Shown here piece by piece: positions 5,272 to 8,038 of a stretch of 8,038 nucleotides of DNA. The notes beneath the pieces are model-generated. The model was not told the DNA's origin, did no database searches, and saw nothing but the letters and a program-made list of their open reading frames with translations. Position 1 is the first letter of the stretch. Each line of letters starts with the position of its first letter. Both the position numbers and the translations under genes were made by a program. This DNA comes from Clostridiales bacterium (GTDB lineage: Bacteria > Bacillota > Clostridia > Oscillospirales > Acutalibacteraceae), in the NCBI GenBank assembly GCA_019421725.1, contig JAHZES010000092.1:1-8038 (forward strand), given 5' to 3'.

Positions 5272-7104
5272 ATGGCGCAGAAAAGGGTTTTGCAGCTGCA
5301 GAGGCTTTGTGGAACAGACCTGAGCCACAGCGCTTCGGACGTTGCGCCGCAGCGCTCGCCGGATTGCCCGAACATGATGCGCAGCGTTCCCGGAAAGGTG
5401 CGCAAGCGCATGGGGTATTATTCCGTTGCACAATATGACGGCAGAATCAACGGGCGGTATCGGCTTGGCGACAGCGAAGTAATCCACGCGGGAACGAAAC
5501 TGTATATTGACGGCGTTGTGCGCTGTTCCTTTATGAACGATGCGCGCAGCAGCGGGTTTTGCTTCGGTTTGCGCCTTTATTTGCTTGACGGCGTTAATTA
5601 TGTTGTGGTGGAGGGCAGTCAGGTCACGCCGGTTCAGAATCTGGCGAAGGTGCCGCAGGTGACGGTATCGCGTAATCCGGACGGAACGGGAGGCAGCGTG
5701 TTGGAAAGCGTTAATCTGCTGTCGGACGGCTGGACGGACGGATTTTACGGCAGCGAAACGGGAAAAACGTATCAGCTGAGCTTTGCAGACCTGAGCAGCA
5801 CGGCAGTGAGCGCCAGAGTGCTTGAAAGCGACGGCATCTCTTCCAGAACGGTTACAGAGGGCAGCGGTCTTTCGGTGAATCGGGCGACCGGTGTGGTCAC
5901 GTTTACCGCCGCACCGGGAAAATCACCGGTGGAAGGCAGAGATAACGTGTGGATCACCGCTTACCGCGACCGCGGCGAACAACGAACGCGCATTACAAAA
6001 AGCAATATCTGCACTACTTACGGGGAAGCCGGCAGCGGGGCGCGTGTTTTTGTGACGGGATGCCCGAATTACCCGAACCGTGATTTCTGGAGTGAAGCGG
6101 ATGATCCAACCTATTTTCCGGATATCAATTATTCGGTGCTGGGGCAGGATAACGCGCGGATCGTCGGTTACAGCATCCTTGGCGACAGCATTGCCGCCCA
6201 CAAAAGCGATGCGGAGGGCAGTATATATGTACGCCGGGGAGAGCTTGTCAGTGAGACTGATAGCTCCGGCAGAAAAAGAACTTCGCTGGAGTTTCGCACC
6301 GGCAGCGTTATTACCGGCCGCGGCGCCGTGGCCCCAAAAAGCTTTGCCGTACTTGGCAGCGAGCCGCTGTTTTTAACGGCGCGCGGCGTTTGCGCTTTGA
6401 CGCCGTCAGACCTGACCGGCGAAAAATACGAGCAGGTCAGGTCCTTTTACATCAACGACAGGCTGACTGCCGAAACGGGGCTGGAACAGGCGACCGCAGT
6501 GATTTATCGAGATTTTTATCTGATTGCGCTGCCCGGTGGAACCGTTTATCTGTTGGACGGCCTTCAGAAGGATTATGCGTCCGGGGAACCGTACAGCAAT
6601 TTTCAGTATGAATGCTTTGTGTGGAACGGGATCCCGGCACGGTGTCTTTGGGTGGACGGCGGCGCACTGTGTTTCGGAGACGAAAACGGGGAGGTTTTTC
6701 GGTTTTATACCGATCCGGAAAGCCCGCAAAGCTATTGCGACGGAGAAACTGCAGTTGCGGCGCACTGGCAGACACCGGATTTGACAGGGATCCGGTTTGA
6801 CCGGCCAAAAGCTTTTCGGCGCTGCAGCGTTCGGCTGGCGAGCGCAGTGGCGACCTCGGTACGCGGAAGCTACCGTAAACCGGGCGGGGCCTGGATTACC
6901 GTTATGGATGCCCCAAGAAAGGCGAGGTACCTGAAGTTTTCACGGCTGCAGTTTTCTAAAATGACATTTGGCTGCGACACGACGCCGCGCACCTTAAGCG
7001 CAAAGCTGGGAATTCACCGGACGGAAAAGGCGGGATTCCGTTTTTCCAACGCGGAACAGGAGCCGTTCGGATTGGAGGCAATTGCGTTTGAATACCTGGA
7101 ATAA
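5272..7104 (+). CDS. Large beta-rich phage structural protein, probable tail hub/nozzle
   Basis: This 610-residue protein starts at ATG 5272, one base after the adaptor stop; GGAGG at 5256-5260 lies inside the adaptor gene. I see no signal peptide or membrane segment. The N-terminus has DCPNMMRSVPGKVRKRMGYY (31-50), the 'N-M..v-PG.vrkR.Gy' pattern that begins many podoviral tail hub proteins, including P22 gp10. An Ig-like or insertion stretch with many Ser, Thr and Gly follows (about 130-245). FWSEADDPTYFPD (272-284) and a run of short beta blades come next, with recurring patterns such as AVLGSEPLFLTARGVCAL, YLIALPGGTVYLLDG and LCFGDENGEVFRF, consistent with a beta-propeller. The C-terminus is another beta domain ending FEYLE. 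I recognise a common but mostly unnamed Bacillota phage family. Hub/nozzle is inferred from this pattern, its length and its position after the adaptor; the alternative is another tail-tip protein. Confidence 0.6.
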   Translation: MAQKRVLQLQRLCGTDLSHSASDVAPQRSPDCPNMMRSVPGKVRKRMGYYSVAQYDGRINGRYRLGDSEVIHAGTKLYIDGVVRCSFMNDARSSGFCFGLRLYLLDGVNYVVVEGSQVTPVQNLAKVPQVTVSRNPDGTGGSVLESVNLLSDGWTDGFYGSETGKTYQLSFADLSSTAVSARVLESDGISSRTVTEGSGLSVNRATGVVTFTAAPGKSPVEGRDNVWITAYRDRGEQRTRITKSNICTTYGEAGSGARVFVTGCPNYPNRDFWSEADDPTYFPDINYSVLGQDNARIVGYSILGDSIAAHKSDAEGSIYVRRGELVSETDSSGRKRTSLEFRTGSVITGRGAVAPKSFAVLGSEPLFLTARGVCALTPSDLTGEKYEQVRSFYINDRLTAETGLEQATAVIYRDFYLIALPGGTVYLLDGLQKDYASGEPYSNFQYECFVWNGIPARCLWVDGGALCFGDENGEVFRFYTDPESPQSYCDGETAVAAHWQTPDLTGIRFDRPKAFRRCSVRLASAVATSVRGSYRKPGGAWITVMDAPRKARYLKFSRLQFSKMTFGCDTTPRTLSAKLGIHRTEKAGFRFSNAEQEPFGLEAIAFEYLE

Positions 7105-7116
7105 TTTAAACTGAGA

Positions 7117-7122
7117 AGGGAG
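7117..7122 (+). promoter_or_regulatory. Ribosome-binding site that sets the fibre TTG start
   Basis: AGGGAG, inside AAGGGAGAG, lies 9 bases before TTG at 7132. There is no ATG or GTG at suitable distance in this frame: the first in-frame ATG (7219) would remove the N-terminal 29 residues and has no such site. Confidence 0.75.
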
Positions 7123-7131
7123 AGCGGTATT

Positions 7132-8038
7132 TTGTCGATTGAAAAATTGCTGACCGCGGATTTTACCGGAAAAGGCGTCAGTGGGCTGCCGGATACGCCG
7201 AATCTTTCTGCGGGAGAGATGCAGGCAAAGTTTGACGAGCTGGCCAAGGATGTATTGGCTCCGAAGCTCAACGAGGTGATCGACGAGATTGCGGACGAGG
7301 CGGCGTTGAGGGCAGCGCATGAGACAGACCGGAACAACCCGCATGCGGTGACCAAAGCACAGGTTGGGTTGGGCAATGCGGATAACACCGCCGATGCTCA
7401 GAAACCGGTCAGCGTCGCACAGGAAGCGCGGATCACGGAAAAATTTAAAGAGGCGAGCGCCGCGACGCAGGCACACGTTGCAAACCGGCAGAATCCGCAC
7501 GGGGTAACTCCGGAGCAAATCGGGGCGGCAACGCCAGAGTTTGTACGCAGTCTGGTTGCCACGGCGGGAGGAAGCAGCGGAGGGCTGCCGAGTCATTCCC
7601 TGTTGGTTAACAGAGAGGATCCGGATCAGCATCCGATCGGGGCAATTTCCGGCTTGACGACGCTTTTGGAGCAGGCTGCAGCGCACCGACAGAGCAGCCA
7701 AAATCCGCACGGGGTCACGGCGCAGCAGTGTGGAGCAGTTCCGCTTTCCCGCAAGGTCAACGGGAAAACGCTTTCGGCAGATGTGCAGCTTGTGCCGTTC
7801 GATCTCGGGATCGTGATGGAAAGCGGCACATGGACACCGACGCTTCAGGGCAACGCAAATGTCGGTGATCCGTCATTCACCAAGCAGAGCGGGACTTATG
7901 TCCGTATCGGCGACCTGGTATGGATCAACTGCGATATTCAGCTTTCTGCCCTGGGAGGGCTGTCTGGCGCGGTGTCCGTGGGAGGGATCCCGTTTATACC
8001 GGCCGAAAAAAGCGTATTGACGACAATTTACGATTATG
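7132..8038 (+). CDS. Phage tail fibre / receptor-binding protein (cut by right edge)
   Basis: This is the outer tail protein that touches the host surface. It starts at TTG 7132 and stays open to the edge, showing 302 residues. The N-terminus (SIEKLLTADFTGKGVSGLPD, about 2-21) and a helix rich in Glu, Asp and Ala (about 25-62) probably attach and trimerise. Three fibre repeats follow, H-x5-NPH(A/G)VT-x2-Q, at residues 63, 115 and 185. Between them are VGLGNADNTADAQKPVS (78-94) and a REDPDQHPIGAISGL segment (from about 161), both familiar shaft motifs of phage fibres. From about 232, GTWTPTLQG begins a beta domain with GTYVRIGDLVWINCDI and VSVGGIPF, a type often at the C-terminal end of receptor-binding proteins, so little may be missing. 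It follows the hub gene by 27 bases. No chaperone or cleavage domain is visible here. The attached host receptor cannot be told. Confidence 0.9.
   Translation, partial: MSIEKLLTADFTGKGVSGLPDTPNLSAGEMQAKFDELAKDVLAPKLNEVIDEIADEAALRAAHETDRNNPHAVTKAQVGLGNADNTADAQKPVSVAQEARITEKFKEASAATQAHVANRQNPHGVTPEQIGAATPEFVRSLVATAGGSSGGLPSHSLLVNREDPDQHPIGAISGLTTLLEQAAAHRQSSQNPHGVTAQQCGAVPLSRKVNGKTLSADVQLVPFDLGIVMESGTWTPTLQGNANVGDPSFTKQSGTYVRIGDLVWINCDIQLSALGGLSGAVSVGGIPFIPAEKSVLTTIYDY
7318..7737 (+). repeat. Three tail-fibre shaft repeats (NPHGVT type)
   Basis: Units lie at 7318-7371, 7474-7527 and 7684-7737, each 18 codons: His-x5-Asn-Pro-His-(Ala/Gly)-Val-Thr-x2-Gln-x-Gly-x in outline. Units 2 and 3 share 14 identical bases, AATCCGCACGGGGT (7492-7505 and 7702-7715). 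Unit 1 differs in having Ala for Gly and runs directly into VGLGNADNT. Unit 3 has Cys where the others have Val or Ile (QQCGA). Such His-rich repeats are known in phage fibres; whether they bind metal here is not shown. Confidence 0.85.

Noticed and set aside
4792..5487. Minus-strand frame (231 codons) opposite the adaptor and hub start
   Set aside because: Pro/Arg/Ser-rich shadow with no ribosome-binding site or motif.
6994..7710. Minus-strand frame (238 codons) opposite the hub end and fibre start
   Set aside because: It overlaps a well-supported fibre gene with known repeats, and its translation shows only Arg/Leu/Cys-rich sequence.
2..8038. Search for defence systems, toxin-antitoxin pairs, CRISPR arrays, tRNA genes, integrase, attachment sites or IS elements
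   Set aside because: All coding space is taken by phage packaging, head and tail genes; no short regular repeats, inverted-repeat ends or cloverleaf-like segment were seen.

Overview
The window is a stretch of a bacteriophage or prophage late operon. It covers the DNA-packaging, head-assembly and head-to-tail genes, all on the + strand and packed with little or no spacing. Strong purine-rich Shine-Dalgarno sites (AAAGGAG, GGAGG) sit before almost every gene, TTG and GTG starts are common, and the proteins resemble those of phages of Clostridia-type Bacillota. A fairly GC-rich gut clostridial host (Oscillospiraceae-like) is my best guess. That is inference, because the window holds no host gene, integrase or attachment site.

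Layout: (1) 2-847, C-terminal part of the large terminase, containing the RuvC-like nuclease. (2) 841-981, a 46-residue protein of unknown role whose start overlaps the terminase stop. (3) 1011-2663, portal protein, probably starting at a TTG. (4) 2641-2832, a 63-residue zinc-ribbon-like protein overlapping the portal end. (5) 2833-2946, a 114-base gap with a tandem repeat and a hairpin. (6) 2947-3450, probable scaffolding protein. (7) 3474-4406, major capsid protein of the N4-gp56 family. (8) 4488-4712, a small conserved head-region protein. (9) 4743-5270, probable head-tail adaptor. (10) 5272-7104, a 610-residue beta-rich protein, best read as a tail hub/nozzle. (11) 7132 to the right edge, a tail fibre with NPHGVT repeats and a GTWTPTL-type C-terminal domain, cut by the window.

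The gene order (terminase, portal, scaffold, coat, adaptor, large beta-rich hub) matches the P22 order gp2-gp1-gp8-gp5-gp4-gp10. No tail-tube, tail-terminator or tape-measure gene lies between adaptor and hub. This suggests a short-tailed (podovirus-like) particle. The terminase would pump DNA through the portal into a shell built from scaffold and capsid protein, the adaptor and hub would close the vertex, and the fibre would bind the host surface.

I found no defence system, CRISPR array, RNA gene, IS element or convincing promoter or terminator. The items most worth a second look are the small uncharacterised proteins inside the packaging/head module, the structured leader before the scaffold gene, and the short-tail architecture around an N4-gp56 capsid.
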